Source: Mucilaginibacter boryungensis (lineage in GTDB: Bacteria > Bacteroidota > Bacteroidia > Sphingobacteriales > Sphingobacteriaceae). Taken from it: DNA of 64,000 nt. Positions 8,905 through 17,655 of this stretch are shown here, piece after piece (within the stretch, counting starts at the first letter, position 1; every line of letters starts with the position of its first letter). Under the pieces are notes generated by a model, which did no database searches, had not been told where the DNA came from, and saw nothing but the letters and a program-made list of their open reading frames with translations. The position numbers and the translations under genes are program-made. The stretch covers positions 682,001-746,000 of the forward strand of contig NZ_JADFFM010000001.1 of the NCBI RefSeq assembly GCF_015221995.1. The letters run 5' to 3'.

Positions 8905-9867
8905 TTAAATTGTTTTCTTACGCTTTATAACGCGCTGAACGGCTTCAATAATATGTTTGGCGTCCAGACCGTATTTGGTCATCAGTTGCTCGGGTGTACC
9001 GCTTTCGCCGAAACTGTCGTTCACAGCTACATATTCCTGTGGAGTTGGGTTGTTTACCGCCAGCAATTGCGCAATGCTGTCGCCCAGTCCGCCTAAACGG
9101 TTATGCTCTTCGGCAGTTACCACACAGCCGGTTTTAGCTACCGATTTTAATACGGCTTCTGCATCCAGCGGTTTAATGGTGTGTATATTAATGATTTCGG
9201 CATCGATACCCATTTCGGCTAATTGTTCGCCCGCTTGTATGGCTTCCCATACCAGGTGACCGGTAGCAAAGATGGAAACATCAGCACCTTCGTTCACCAT
9301 CCAGGCTTTGCCTATCTCAAATTTCTGATCGGCATCGGTAAAAATTGGAACTACCGGCCTGCCAAATCGCAGGTAAACAGGGCCTTCGTATTCAGCTATG
9401 GCAATGGTGGCCGCTTTGGTTTGGTTATAATCACACGGATTAATAACGGTCATGCCCGGCAGCATTTTCATCAGGCCAATATCTTCCAGTATCTGGTGGG
9501 TAGCGCCGTCCTCGCCCAGGGTTAAGCCCGCGTGCGATGCGCAAATTTTTACATTTTTATCCGAATAGGCTATCGACTGGCGGATCTGATCGTATACCCT
9601 GCCGGTAGAAAAATTGGCAAATGTACCCGTAAAAGGTATTTTACCACCAATGGTTAAGCCAGCGGCAATACCCATCATATTAGCTTCGGCAATACCGGTT
9701 TGAAAAAAACGTTCAGGAAATTCTTTAATAAAATCGGCCATTTTTAATGAACCGATCAAATCGGCGCAAAGGGCAACAACTTTATCGTTGCGTTTGCCGG
9801 CCTCCAGTAAACCCGCGCCAAAGCCCGAGCGTGTATCTTTTTTATCTGTGTAAGTGTACTTCTTCAT
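8905..9867 (-). CDS. Transketolase, C-terminal subunit
   Basis: 320 residues, the pyrimidine-binding plus C-terminal half of a split transketolase. Together with the N-terminal subunit encoded at 9971 it moves two-carbon ketol units in the non-oxidative pentose phosphate pathway. Visible features include the catalytic glutamate region (FFQTGIAEANMMGIAAGL), GDGATHQILEDIGLMK and the C-terminal transketolase domain (VSIFATGHLVWEAIQA). The ATG at 9867 is preferred over a GTG 12 bp upstream. A 103-bp gap with two small palindromes separates it from its partner. Confidence 0.93.
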   Translation of the reverse strand: MKKYTYTDKKDTRSGFGAGLLEAGKRNDKVVALCADLIGSLKMADFIKEFPERFFQTGIAEANMMGIAAGLTIGGKIPFTGTFANFSTGRVYDQIRQSIAYSDKNVKICASHAGLTLGEDGATHQILEDIGLMKMLPGMTVINPCDYNQTKAATIAIAEYEGPVYLRFGRPVVPIFTDADQKFEIGKAWMVNEGADVSIFATGHLVWEAIQAGEQLAEMGIDAEIINIHTIKPLDAEAVLKSVAKTGCVVTAEEHNRLGGLGDSIAQLLAVNNPTPQEYVAVNDSFGESGTPEQLMTKYGLDAKHIIEAVQRVIKRKKTI

Positions 9868-9886
9868 TGTGAGCCTCACCCCAACC

Positions 9887-9968
9887 CCTCTCCTTTAGGA
9901 GAGGGGTTTATTGGGAATATTTTAATTGTGATATAAAAATTCTAACTCCCCCTTTAGGGGGCTGGGGG
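9887..9968. repeat. Two GC-rich palindromes between the transketolase subunit genes
   Basis: CCCCTCTCC-TTTA-GGAGAGGGG (9887-9908) and CCCCC-TTTA-GGGGG followed by CTGGGGGGC (about 9946-9968), joined by an AT-rich stretch. Both use the same TTTA centre. They lie inside what should be one operon, so they may act as RNA-stability or processing hairpins; they look like another dispersed repeat of this lineage. Confidence 0.55.
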
Positions 9969-9970
9969 GC

Positions 9971-10816
9971 TTAATAATCCCCTAAGCTTTCTTCCAGTTG
10001 TGCTAATGCTGCGGCTAATTGCTCGTCGTTTGGTGCAACGCCGTGCCATTTGTGGCTGCCCATCATAAAATCAACGCCGTAGCCCATGCCTGTTGCCATT
10101 AGTATTACAATAGGTTTGCCCATACCTGTTCGGCTTTTGGCCTCGGCTAAAGTTTGGACAACATCGGCCATATCATTACCATTCATCGTCATTACGTCCC
10201 AGCCAAAGGCACTCCATTTCGCAGCCAGGTCAAGCAGGCTCATAATCTTTTCGGTAGGGCCGTCAATTTGCTGCCCGTTCACGTCAACCGTAGCAATCAG
10301 GTTATCAACTTTATGGTGAGGGGCAAACATAGCAGCTTCCCAAATCTGACCTTCCTGTAATTCACCATCGCCGTGCAGGGTGTAAACCAGGCGCTCGTCA
10401 CCGTTTAATTTTTTAGCTAAGGCCGCGCCAATAGCTACCGATAAACCCTGACCTAACGAACCTGAAGCGATACGTACACCCGGCAAATGTTCGTGCGTGG
10501 TAGGGTGGCCCTGCAACCGCGAATTTAGTTTACGGAAGGTAGCCAGTTCGGCTTTATCAAAATAACCTGCATGTGCCAGTACGCTGTAAAATACCGGTGA
10601 AATATGGCCGTTTGAAAGGAAGAACAGGTCTTCGCCAATGCCATCCATATTAAAGGCAGGGTCATGTTTCATGGCGTTAAAATATAAGGCTACCAAAAAA
10701 TCGGTACAGCCTAAAGAACCACCGGGGTGGCCCGATTGGCAACCATGTACCATGCGTACAATATCGCGCCTTACCTGCGATGCTACTTGTTTTAATTCGT
10801 CAACGTTTTTGTTCAT
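9971..10816 (-). CDS. Transketolase, N-terminal subunit
   Basis: 281 residues, the thiamine-diphosphate-binding half of a split transketolase. The ThDP/metal motif begins at GDGELQEGQIWEAAMFAPHHKVDNLIATVDVN near residue 148 and the substrate-binding histidines are in HGCQSGHPGGSLG near residue 24 and QGHPTTHEHLPG near 100. Transcribed ahead of the C-terminal subunit. Split transketolases are common in Bacteroidota and archaea. Confidence 0.94.
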   Translation of the reverse strand: MNKNVDELKQVASQVRRDIVRMVHGCQSGHPGGSLGCTDFLVALYFNAMKHDPAFNMDGIGEDLFFLSNGHISPVFYSVLAHAGYFDKAELATFRKLNSRLQGHPTTHEHLPGVRIASGSLGQGLSVAIGAALAKKLNGDERLVYTLHGDGELQEGQIWEAAMFAPHHKVDNLIATVDVNGQQIDGPTEKIMSLLDLAAKWSAFGWDVMTMNGNDMADVVQTLAEAKSRTGMGKPIVILMATGMGYGVDFMMGSHKWHGVAPNDEQLAAALAQLEESLGDY

Positions 10817-10873
10817 TATGGGTATTGTAATTGTTTTGAGTTGCTAATGTATGAATAAATGTCAATATGACAA

Positions 10874-11332
10874 CTATAAAAGGTCAAGCACCTGCTGCGA
10901 TGCATTCTGGGTATCTACTTTTTCAATAATGTGGGTAATAATGCCATCGCCATTAATAATAAAAGTAGTGCGGGCGGTGCCCATATATTTTTTGCCGTAC
11001 ATATTTTTCTCTACCCAAACGCCGTAGGCTTCGTTAATTTCTTTGCTGTCGTCGGCAATAAGGGTAAAAGGCAAGCTGTATTTGGTTTCAAATTTTTTGT
11101 GCGATTTTTCGTCGTCGGTGCTCACGCCAATCACTTCGTATCCTTTAGCCAATAACGATTGGTAATTATCCCTGAAATCGCAGGCTTCGGCGGTGCAGCC
11201 GGGTGTATCATCTTTTGGATAAAAATATAAGATGGTGGTTTTGCCTTTAAAGTCGCTTAGCGATACCTCTTTGCCGTTTTGGTCTTTAGCGGTAAAGCCG
11301 GGGGCTTTGTCGCCTGCTGTTAATGTAGCCAT
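10874..11332 (-). CDS. bcp: Thioredoxin-dependent thiol peroxidase (BCP/PrxQ-type peroxiredoxin)
   Basis: 152-residue peroxiredoxin that reduces hydroperoxides in the cytoplasm using thioredoxin. The peroxidatic cysteine is in FYPKDDTPGCTAEACDFRD near residue 46, with a nearby second cysteine five residues later, the PrxQ arrangement. Its ATG overlaps the stop of the upstream M23-peptidase gene (TAATG), so the two are likely translationally coupled. Confidence 0.95.
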   Translation of the reverse strand: MATLTAGDKAPGFTAKDQNGKEVSLSDFKGKTTILYFYPKDDTPGCTAEACDFRDNYQSLLAKGYEVIGVSTDDEKSHKKFETKYSLPFTLIADDSKEINEAYGVWVEKNMYGKKYMGTARTTFIINGDGIITHIIEKVDTQNASQQVLDLL

Positions 11333-13047
11333 TATCTGTAAAAATCTGCGGTAAACTGTGAAACGTTGTTTTTAAAATCGGTAGCGGTTAATTCAAAAGT
11401 ATGCTTGCCGCTACTTATCTCGGGGCCAAATGTATAAATAAACATTTTGCTTTTATAATCATGTTCAACCACCACCCATTTACCATCTATTTTACCCATT
11501 ACATTTTTAACGCCCGAAAGGCTATCGTTAACCCTGAAAATAACTTTGCGTGTTGCTGCCAGGTTACTGCCATTGCGAATATTTACCGGCGATATCACCG
11601 GCGGGATACTATCTATACGGATGTCATAATCGCCAAAACCATGGATAATGCCTTTTATAAAGCCGTTCTCATAAACGCTTTCTACAGCGCCGTTAATGCT
11701 GCTTACCAGCACAGCTTTATTGGTGTATTTACCCAGGTCGGCATCGGATTTAATATACAGTGTTAAACTATCGTGAATAGGGGTGTATTTATTATGGATG
11801 CGATGCAGCGCCGAATAACTGCCCGGGCGTTTGGGCAGGATGCTGTATTGCAGGTCAAGGTCATCATATAAATTACCGGGGTCGGATACCAACCTCACTT
11901 TATCGGTGGTAAATTCGCTGTGTTTGTCGTAATGCAATAAAGTCCCTTGCGGATGAAATACCGGGTGACTTTCTTTCGGGATGCTTGATTTTACTTTTAG
12001 TTTAACGGTTGATGTATTACCCGCAATGTCTTTTACTACATACTCCACATCATGCATTTCATTATCATTAAAGGTAACCACGCCACGGTTTACCGATTGC
12101 GGGTACAGCGTAATTTTAGCGCCGGGCAGTATAAAACATTTTTGGATAAATCCGCCGGTTTTTTGGATATAAGGATAATCTATAAAAGCGTTTATGGCGT
12201 GTGTTTGGTCGAACGCAAAACGCTCGGCGGCGTAAGTAAAGACGGTTTTATCATCCACCTTCAGCTCGATGGAATAGACACCATTTTTATTAGCCGATGT
12301 ACTGTTCATGTCATTAGCTGTTATACCGAAGCCAATTTCACCGCTTAATTCAAGCGTTTGGGGTTTTGCTAAATGGTAATTGCCCGCAGCGCCCCGAACG
12401 GGATAGGTTTGCCTGAAGATATTTTCATCAAATGGGCGGCCGTTTAAATGGTACACGCTTACGCTGTAAAGGCTTGGCGGTATTTTATCGGGAACGGTTA
12501 GACCAAATAACTGCGCGTTAATGGTTTCCTGGGTTTCGGTGTCGCGTATCTCAAAGTGCACATGCGGCCCGCCCGATGCGCCGGTATTACCCGATGCGGC
12601 TACCACTTGTCCTTTGTAAACCGGGAACTGGAAAGGGTTCAAGGTCAGGTCTACATCCCATTTTTGCTGCTGCTCCTGCGCCTGTTTTATTAAAGCTGCC
12701 AGTTGGGGGATGAAATGATCTAAATGACCATAAACTGAAGTAAAACCACCGGGGTGCGCAATGTAAACCGCGTTGCCAAAACCACCATATTGCACTTTTA
12801 AGCGCGAAACATAGCCTTTATCGGCCGCATGCACAGGGAAGCCAATATGCTGCTGGGTTTTAAAATCCAAACCCGCATGGAAGTGGTTGGGCCTTAACTC
12901 GCCAAAAGTACCTGCCGTAGCGGGCGGCAAATCCAGCGGGTAGCGGAAAACATCTTTCGGGTATTCTTTAGATTGTTTAAAATCCTGGGCAGAAGCAATG
13001 GAAAAAATAGCCCACAGAAATATAGGCAAACAGTACATTTTAATCAT
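11332..13047 (-). CDS. Exported M23-family metallopeptidase
   Basis: 571 residues with a signal peptide (cleavage likely after SIASA). The LytM/M23 zinc site is formed by HFHAGLD near residue 55 and HVHFEIRD near residue 165, with YGHLDHF between them; all expected ligands (H, D, HxH) are present, so it is probably an active endopeptidase on peptidoglycan cross-links. The ~370-residue C-terminal part is beta-rich (DGKWVVVEHDYK, GKHTFELTATDFKNN) and looks Ig-like. Overlaps the peroxiredoxin start by one base. Confidence 0.88.
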   Translation of the reverse strand: MIKMYCLPIFLWAIFSIASAQDFKQSKEYPKDVFRYPLDLPPATAGTFGELRPNHFHAGLDFKTQQHIGFPVHAADKGYVSRLKVQYGGFGNAVYIAHPGGFTSVYGHLDHFIPQLAALIKQAQEQQQKWDVDLTLNPFQFPVYKGQVVAASGNTGASGGPHVHFEIRDTETQETINAQLFGLTVPDKIPPSLYSVSVYHLNGRPFDENIFRQTYPVRGAAGNYHLAKPQTLELSGEIGFGITANDMNSTSANKNGVYSIELKVDDKTVFTYAAERFAFDQTHAINAFIDYPYIQKTGGFIQKCFILPGAKITLYPQSVNRGVVTFNDNEMHDVEYVVKDIAGNTSTVKLKVKSSIPKESHPVFHPQGTLLHYDKHSEFTTDKVRLVSDPGNLYDDLDLQYSILPKRPGSYSALHRIHNKYTPIHDSLTLYIKSDADLGKYTNKAVLVSSINGAVESVYENGFIKGIIHGFGDYDIRIDSIPPVISPVNIRNGSNLAATRKVIFRVNDSLSGVKNVMGKIDGKWVVVEHDYKSKMFIYTFGPEISSGKHTFELTATDFKNNVSQFTADFYR

Positions 13048-13078
13048 TATCGTATGGTAGATGTATAAAATCCTGGTT

Positions 13079-13690
13079 TTACTTCACGTAAAAGTCCAGC
13101 ATTTTCTTACCCTGCAAATATCCCTCCAAATAGTCGCCTATAGCAACTTTACTTACACCGGGGGGCGTGCCGGTAAAAATCAGGTCGCCTTTTTTAAGGG
13201 TAATGTATTTTGATACGAAAGCGATAATGCTTTCGAAACTAAAAAGCAAATCTTTGGTAGTACCATCCTGACGGGTTTGGCCATTCACGTCCAGTCGCAG
13301 GTTTAAGTTATACAAGTCGCCAAGTTCGGCTTTTGGTACAAAGTTGCTGATAGGGGCCGATCCGTCGAAGCCTTTGGCCAGTTCCCAGGGCAGGCCTTTT
13401 TCTTTATGGCGGCTTTGGATATCGCGCGCGGTGAAATCGATACCCAAACCTATCTCATCATAATAATTGGCGGCAAATTTTTCATCCACATGCTTGCCTT
13501 CCTTGCACACTTTTAACACCAGCTCGATCTCATGATGCACATCCTGCGAAAAATCAGGGTGGTAAAACGGCTTGTTGTCTTTTAACAAGGCAGTATCCGG
13601 CTTCATAAAAATCACCGGAATGGTAGGTACAGGGTTATTCAATTCTTTAGCATGCTCGGCGTAGTTGCGGCCAATGGCAATGATCTTCAT
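13079..13690 (-). CDS. Fumarylacetoacetate hydrolase-family protein
   Basis: 203 residues of the FAH/YcgM type. Metal-binding acidic residues are visible in HHEIELVLKV near residue 72 and in the GIDFTARDIQ block near residue 109; GDLIFTGTPPGV near the C-terminus is the family signature. Known members are acylpyruvate hydrolases or oxaloacetate decarboxylases; the substrate cannot be assigned. Single gene on the minus strand, 31 bp upstream of the M23 gene start, possibly co-transcribed with it. Confidence 0.9.
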   Translation of the reverse strand: MKIIAIGRNYAEHAKELNNPVPTIPVIFMKPDTALLKDNKPFYHPDFSQDVHHEIELVLKVCKEGKHVDEKFAANYYDEIGLGIDFTARDIQSRHKEKGLPWELAKGFDGSAPISNFVPKAELGDLYNLNLRLDVNGQTRQDGTTKDLLFSFESIIAFVSKYITLKKGDLIFTGTPPGVSKVAIGDYLEGYLQGKKMLDFYVK

Positions 13691-13761
13691 AGCGTGGGTA
13701 TTGGTAAGGTGCCAAAGCTAAGATATTAGGGGGAAAGGTGAAAGGGGCTGATCATAAGAAA

Positions 13762-13790
13762 CATGATTGCGAGAAACGAAGCAATCTCCA
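13762..13790. repeat. Half copy of the REP-like repeat
   Basis: CATGATTGCGAGAAACGAAG followed by CAATCTCC matches the left arm of copy 2 with two substitutions, but no matching right arm follows. It lies just downstream of the frameshifted kinase gene. Probably a decayed element. Confidence 0.65.
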
Positions 13791-13809
13791 ATGTATCCAT
13801 GAATGATGT

Positions 13810-14303
13810 TTATTGACTGATAAGCGGGTAAATAGCCTCGGGCGTTTGGTTTGCGTCTATTAAAGGAATGTTCTGTTCGCGCGCCATATTTTCAAACCAA
13901 TCCCCCAGATTACCAGGCCGTCGCTGTTCTCATCCATTTGCGGGGTAGGGCGCGTGCCGTTACGCAGACGTTCGCGCTGTAGTTCAGGACTGATTTGTAA
14001 GCAATAAACCCGGTCGAAAAGATCGAACATTCTTATCACATTGCCCGAGCCGCCAAAAACAAAAACATCGTTAAACCGGGCGAGGAAGTTAGATAGTGTT
14101 TTCCTGCTCCACAGGAAGGCGTAGCCGCCGTTCAAGGCTTCATCGGCGGTTTCAGGTGCCGGTACCTTTTTGCCATCGCGATCATACCAATTCTCTAAGC
14201 CTTCAATTTCTTCGGCATCAAACGCGTTTATTCCTGCTGCTTTTAACTTGCGTGAAACATACGATTTGCCGGAAGCCGACGGGCCGATCACTAATACCTT
14301 CAT
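13810..14303 (-). pseudogene. P-loop nucleotide kinase-like gene with a one-base frameshift
   Basis: The start MKVLVIGPSASGKSYVSRKL gives a Walker A motif (GPSASGKS), and the body resembles small AAA/adenylate-kinase-like ATPases. Read as it stands the frame ends at 13860 after 147 residues with an implausible tail (WGIGLKIWRANRTFL). Adding one base to the run of five C (13902-13906 on the plus strand) restores WGDWFENMAREQNIPLIDAN and carries the frame to a stop at 13810, giving 164 residues. Either a real inactivating or slippage site, or an assembly error in a homopolymer. Substrate unknown. Confidence 0.75.
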
Positions 14304-14360
14304 TTGTGAAATGGATAATCGCGTGAATTTAGGAAATAGCCGGGAAAGAAAGCGTTTTAC

Positions 14361-14864
14361 TTAAAGTATAGAGATCCGTTTGATCACCGATTCGGTGCCT
14401 ACAACAACGCGCACAAAATAAAAGCCGCTGTTTAATTTACCTTTCAGGGTGTATACAGCTTTAAACTCGCCGGGTTCTACATGCTGCGAGAAAAGGTTGA
14501 TCACCTCGTTACCCAGCACATCCATAATTTTAATGTTAACGTTAGATGCCTTTGAAATAGAGTACTTTAGGTTAATCTGATCGATAACCGGGTTAGGATA
14601 AACCTGCACGTTAGTTAGCAGTTTATCTTCGGCATAAGCCGTGGTACTGGTGGTTTTATTTGCTGGTACCGGTATAGGTTTTATAGCCGGAAAATTAACG
14701 TGGTAAGTTTTTAGCACGTTCTTGTCCTTTTTACTTAACCTGGTCAGGCGTAATAAGGTGGTGTCGCTTTTTTGTTTAGGAGTAGCAACCATAGTAAAAC
14801 TCATAAGCATAGCTACTGCAAGCAATAATATACGCGAATAAATTTTAGTATAGTTTTTGTTCAT
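14361..14864 (-). CDS. Small secreted protein with a type IX sorting domain
   Basis: 167 residues: an N-terminal signal peptide (hydrophobic to about residue 27), a ~60-residue linker, then a complete type A T9SS C-terminal domain starting at VQVYPNPVIDQINLKYS and ending SGFYFVRVVVGTESVIKRISIL. Almost the whole mature protein is the sorting domain, so there is little room for a cargo domain. The ATG at 14864 is chosen because it gives a normal signal peptide (MNKNYTKIYSRILLLAV). Single gene. Confidence 0.85.
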   Translation of the reverse strand: MNKNYTKIYSRILLLAVAMLMSFTMVATPKQKSDTTLLRLTRLSKKDKNVLKTYHVNFPAIKPIPVPANKTTSTTAYAEDKLLTNVQVYPNPVIDQINLKYSISKASNVNIKIMDVLGNEVINLFSQHVEPGEFKAVYTLKGKLNSGFYFVRVVVGTESVIKRISIL

Positions 14865-15036
14865 ATCTGGTTTATTAATGCAAAAATATAAATAAACCAC
14901 CGCATATGTTAATACCGGTAGCTACTTTATATGTTATTTTAACAATTTTTAACAAAATTGGTTATATGCTTAGTGTGATTTTAACAATTATTTATACGAT
15001 AGATAATTAAATAGGTTATACAATTAACATTTTTAA

Positions 15037-15044
15037 TACTTTTG
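15037..15044 (+). promoter_or_regulatory. Predicted -7 element for kup
   Basis: TACTTTTG matches the Bacteroidota -7 consensus TAnnTTTG exactly and ends 20 bp before the GTG start of kup. No convincing -33 element was seen in the AT-rich sequence upstream. Confidence 0.6.
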
Positions 15045-15064
15045 CATCGCTATAATTTAAGAAA

Positions 15065-17014
15065 GTGTCACAACATAAAGATTTACAGAAGCTAACCGTT
15101 GCCGGTCTTCTGATCAGTTTAGGTATCATCTACGGTGATATCGGTACATCCCCTCTATATGTATTTAAAGCTATTGTAGGTCCGCATACAATTAACGAGG
15201 TATTGGTGCTTGGCGGTGTTTCGCTTGTTTTTTGGACGCTGACCATGCAAACCACCCTGAAGTATGTAATTATTACTTTAAAAGCCGATAACAAAGGTGA
15301 AGGGGGCATTTTCTCGTTATTCTCGCTGGTGCGCCGTAAAGCTAAATGGCTGATAGTGCCGGCCGTATTAGGCGGTTGCGCTTTACTGGCCGACGGCATT
15401 ATTACCCCGCCCATTACCATTTCATCAGCTATTGAGGGTTTGGAGCCTTTATATCCAAATATCCCCACGGTTTGGATAGTGGCGGCTATAATTACCGTAT
15501 TGTTTATTATTCAGCAGTTTGGCACATCGCTGGTGGGTAAGGCATTTGGGCCAATTATGTTCCTGTGGTTTACTATGATGGGCGTATTGGGTGTAAGCTA
15601 TATCTGCCATATGCCATCGATTTTTAAAGCCTTAAATCCGTATTACGCTTATCAGCTTTTAACAAGCAGCTCCAGTCACCAGGCGTTTATTATACTGGGT
15701 GCGGTTTTCTTGTGTACTACCGGGGCCGAGGCTTTGTATTCAGACCTGGGCCATTGTGGCCGTAAAAACATTCGCATTAGCTGGATCTATGTAAAAACCT
15801 GCTTAGTGTTGAACTACCTGGGCCAGGCAGTTTGGCTGTTACAGCATAACGGCCAAAAAATGGATCTGAACCTTTACAACCCGTTCTTCCAGATCGTGCC
15901 AACCCAGTTTTATTATGGTGGTGTCGCCATCGCTACAGCGGCGGCGGTTATTGCCAGCCAGGCTTTAATCTCAGGCTCGTTCACGCTGATATCTGAAGCG
16001 GTGCGATTGAACCTTTGGCCAAAAGTGCGCATTAACTATCCAAGCGAGCAAAAAGGCCAACTATACGTACCCAGCATTAACTGGATACTTTGCGCGGGCT
16101 GTTTAATAGTGGTGGCGTTGTTCCAACGCTCGGAAAGGATGGAGGCGGCTTACGGTTTAAGTATTACCGTGGCTATGTTAATGACCACTATCCTGGTATC
16201 CCGGTTCCTGAAACGGCGCAAGGTGCCATCGTATATTATCAATACATTTTTATTGGTTTACCTGCTAATAGAGGGCACTTTCCTTGCCGGTAACCTGGTT
16301 AAATTTATCCATGGAGGCTGGTTTACGCTGACTATTGGCCTGTTCCTGTTCTGCGTAATGTGGACCTGGCACACTGCCCGTAAAATAAGGAACCGGTATG
16401 TGAAGTTTGTTGAGATTGAAGATTATTACAACATTTTGCAGGAGTTAAGCGACGATGAAACTGTGCCTAAATACGCATCGCAGCTGATATACCTTACCAG
16501 TGCTAATTTCGATTCGGAGGTAGAGTCGAAGATCATTTACTCTATCCTGCAAAAGCAACCTAAGCGTGCCGATGTGTACTGGCTGGTGCACGTGGATGTA
16601 ATGGACGAACCATACACCCGCGAATACACAGTAGACTTCCTGGTGCCGAACAAGGTGATCCGTATAGATTTTAAACTTGGCTTTAGGGTTGAGCAACAGA
16701 TTAACCTGCTGTTCCGCAAAGTGGTAGAGGATCTGGTGAAGAAGGGTGAGGTAGAGATTATGAGTAAATATAAATCACTAAACAAGCACAAAATTGTGGG
16801 CGACTTCCGTTTTGTGGTGATAGAAAAAGTATTGTCGCGTTCGCACGGGTTATCTTTTTACGAGAACCTGGTGATGAATATCTACAAGCAATTGAAACAC
16901 CTGAGTTTATCGGAAGAACGCGGTTTTGGGCTCGACCTGAGTTTTGTGACGGTAGAAAAAGTACCGTTAATGCTGGCCAATCCGGAGGAAGTGAAGATTA
17001 CAAGGATGAATTAA
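15065..17014 (+). CDS. kup: KUP-family potassium uptake transporter
   Basis: 649 residues. Potassium/proton symporter of the KUP/HAK family in the inner membrane. The signature GIIYGDIGTSPLYVFKAI lies near residue 20, about twelve hydrophobic segments follow up to residue ~435, and a soluble C-terminal domain of ~210 residues completes it, as usual. The start is GTG: an in-frame TAA twelve bases upstream excludes an earlier start. Followed by a strong bidirectional terminator. Confidence 0.95.
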   Translation: MSQHKDLQKLTVAGLLISLGIIYGDIGTSPLYVFKAIVGPHTINEVLVLGGVSLVFWTLTMQTTLKYVIITLKADNKGEGGIFSLFSLVRRKAKWLIVPAVLGGCALLADGIITPPITISSAIEGLEPLYPNIPTVWIVAAIITVLFIIQQFGTSLVGKAFGPIMFLWFTMMGVLGVSYICHMPSIFKALNPYYAYQLLTSSSSHQAFIILGAVFLCTTGAEALYSDLGHCGRKNIRISWIYVKTCLVLNYLGQAVWLLQHNGQKMDLNLYNPFFQIVPTQFYYGGVAIATAAAVIASQALISGSFTLISEAVRLNLWPKVRINYPSEQKGQLYVPSINWILCAGCLIVVALFQRSERMEAAYGLSITVAMLMTTILVSRFLKRRKVPSYIINTFLLVYLLIEGTFLAGNLVKFIHGGWFTLTIGLFLFCVMWTWHTARKIRNRYVKFVEIEDYYNILQELSDDETVPKYASQLIYLTSANFDSEVESKIIYSILQKQPKRADVYWLVHVDVMDEPYTREYTVDFLVPNKVIRIDFKLGFRVEQQINLLFRKVVEDLVKKGEVEIMSKYKSLNKHKIVGDFRFVVIEKVLSRSHGLSFYENLVMNIYKQLKHLSLSEERGFGLDLSFVTVEKVPLMLANPEEVKITRMN

Positions 17015-17027
17015 TTTTAGTTGGGAA

Positions 17028-17053
17028 GTCGGAAAGACCGAAAGTCCCGAAGA
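17028..17053. repeat. Short dispersed repeat (GACCGAAAGTCC motif), copy 2
   Basis: GTCGGAAAGACCGAAAGTCC followed by CGAAG, just after the kup stop codon. Same family as 5305, 32745 and 32819. Confidence 0.5.
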
Positions 17054-17062
17054 TAGTAATGC

Positions 17063-17097
17063 AAAAAAGCGATGGGCTATAAACCCATCGCTTTTTT
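17063..17097. terminator. Bidirectional intrinsic terminator
   Basis: AAAAAAGCGATGGG-CTATAAA-CCCATCGCTTTTTT: a perfect stem with A and T tracts on either side, between the convergent kup and EVE-domain genes. Confidence 0.92.
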
Positions 17098-17155
17098 GTT
17101 TAGCATACTTTACTATCGTGAATATACACCCGCGAGCGGCGCTTAGTTACCTTAT

Positions 17156-17560
17156 TCAGCTCCCTAATTCTAATATCCTGTCAAATTCGGCGGCTTTTAA
17201 AGCCATTACCGATAGGCGGCCCTGGCGCACCAGGCCAATGTCTTTCAGTTGTGGGTCTGCTTTTATTTGTTCGAGGGTAACCGGATTTTTCAAAGACTCT
17301 ACCGGCGCTAGGTCAACCACTAGCCAGTTCGGGTCGCTGGTGGTAGGGTCCTGGTAGGCCGCTTTTACAACTTTGGCTATGCCCACAACGGCTTTGCCTT
17401 CGTTACTGTGGTAATACAGTACCAGGTCGCCTTCCTTCATTTCGCGCAGGTTGTTGCGGGCCTGGTAATTGCGCACGCCATCCCAAAAGGTTCGGCCCTC
17501 GCTTAAAAATTTCTCCCAGCTATATTTTACAGGTTCTGACTTGACTAACCAATGGTTCAT
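17156..17560 (-). CDS. EVE-domain protein
   Basis: 134 residues forming a single EVE (PUA-like) domain, opening with the characteristic MNHWLVKSEPVKYSWEKFL and containing WDGVRNYQARNNLREMKEGDLVLYYHS. Such domains bind modified bases in DNA or RNA; the human relative is thymocyte nuclear protein 1. Stand-alone bacterial versions have no established role. Single gene. Confidence 0.92.
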   Translation of the reverse strand: MNHWLVKSEPVKYSWEKFLSEGRTFWDGVRNYQARNNLREMKEGDLVLYYHSNEGKAVVGIAKVVKAAYQDPTTSDPNWLVVDLAPVESLKNPVTLEQIKADPQLKDIGLVRQGRLSVMALKAAEFDRILELGS

Positions 17561-17655
17561 GTTGACGGTTGATTTTACAGTTGGTAAAAATGCTTAAAAG
17601 TGGGGACAATATGAAAATTAATACAGATGGATTATCTTAGTAAACCAATATTACC

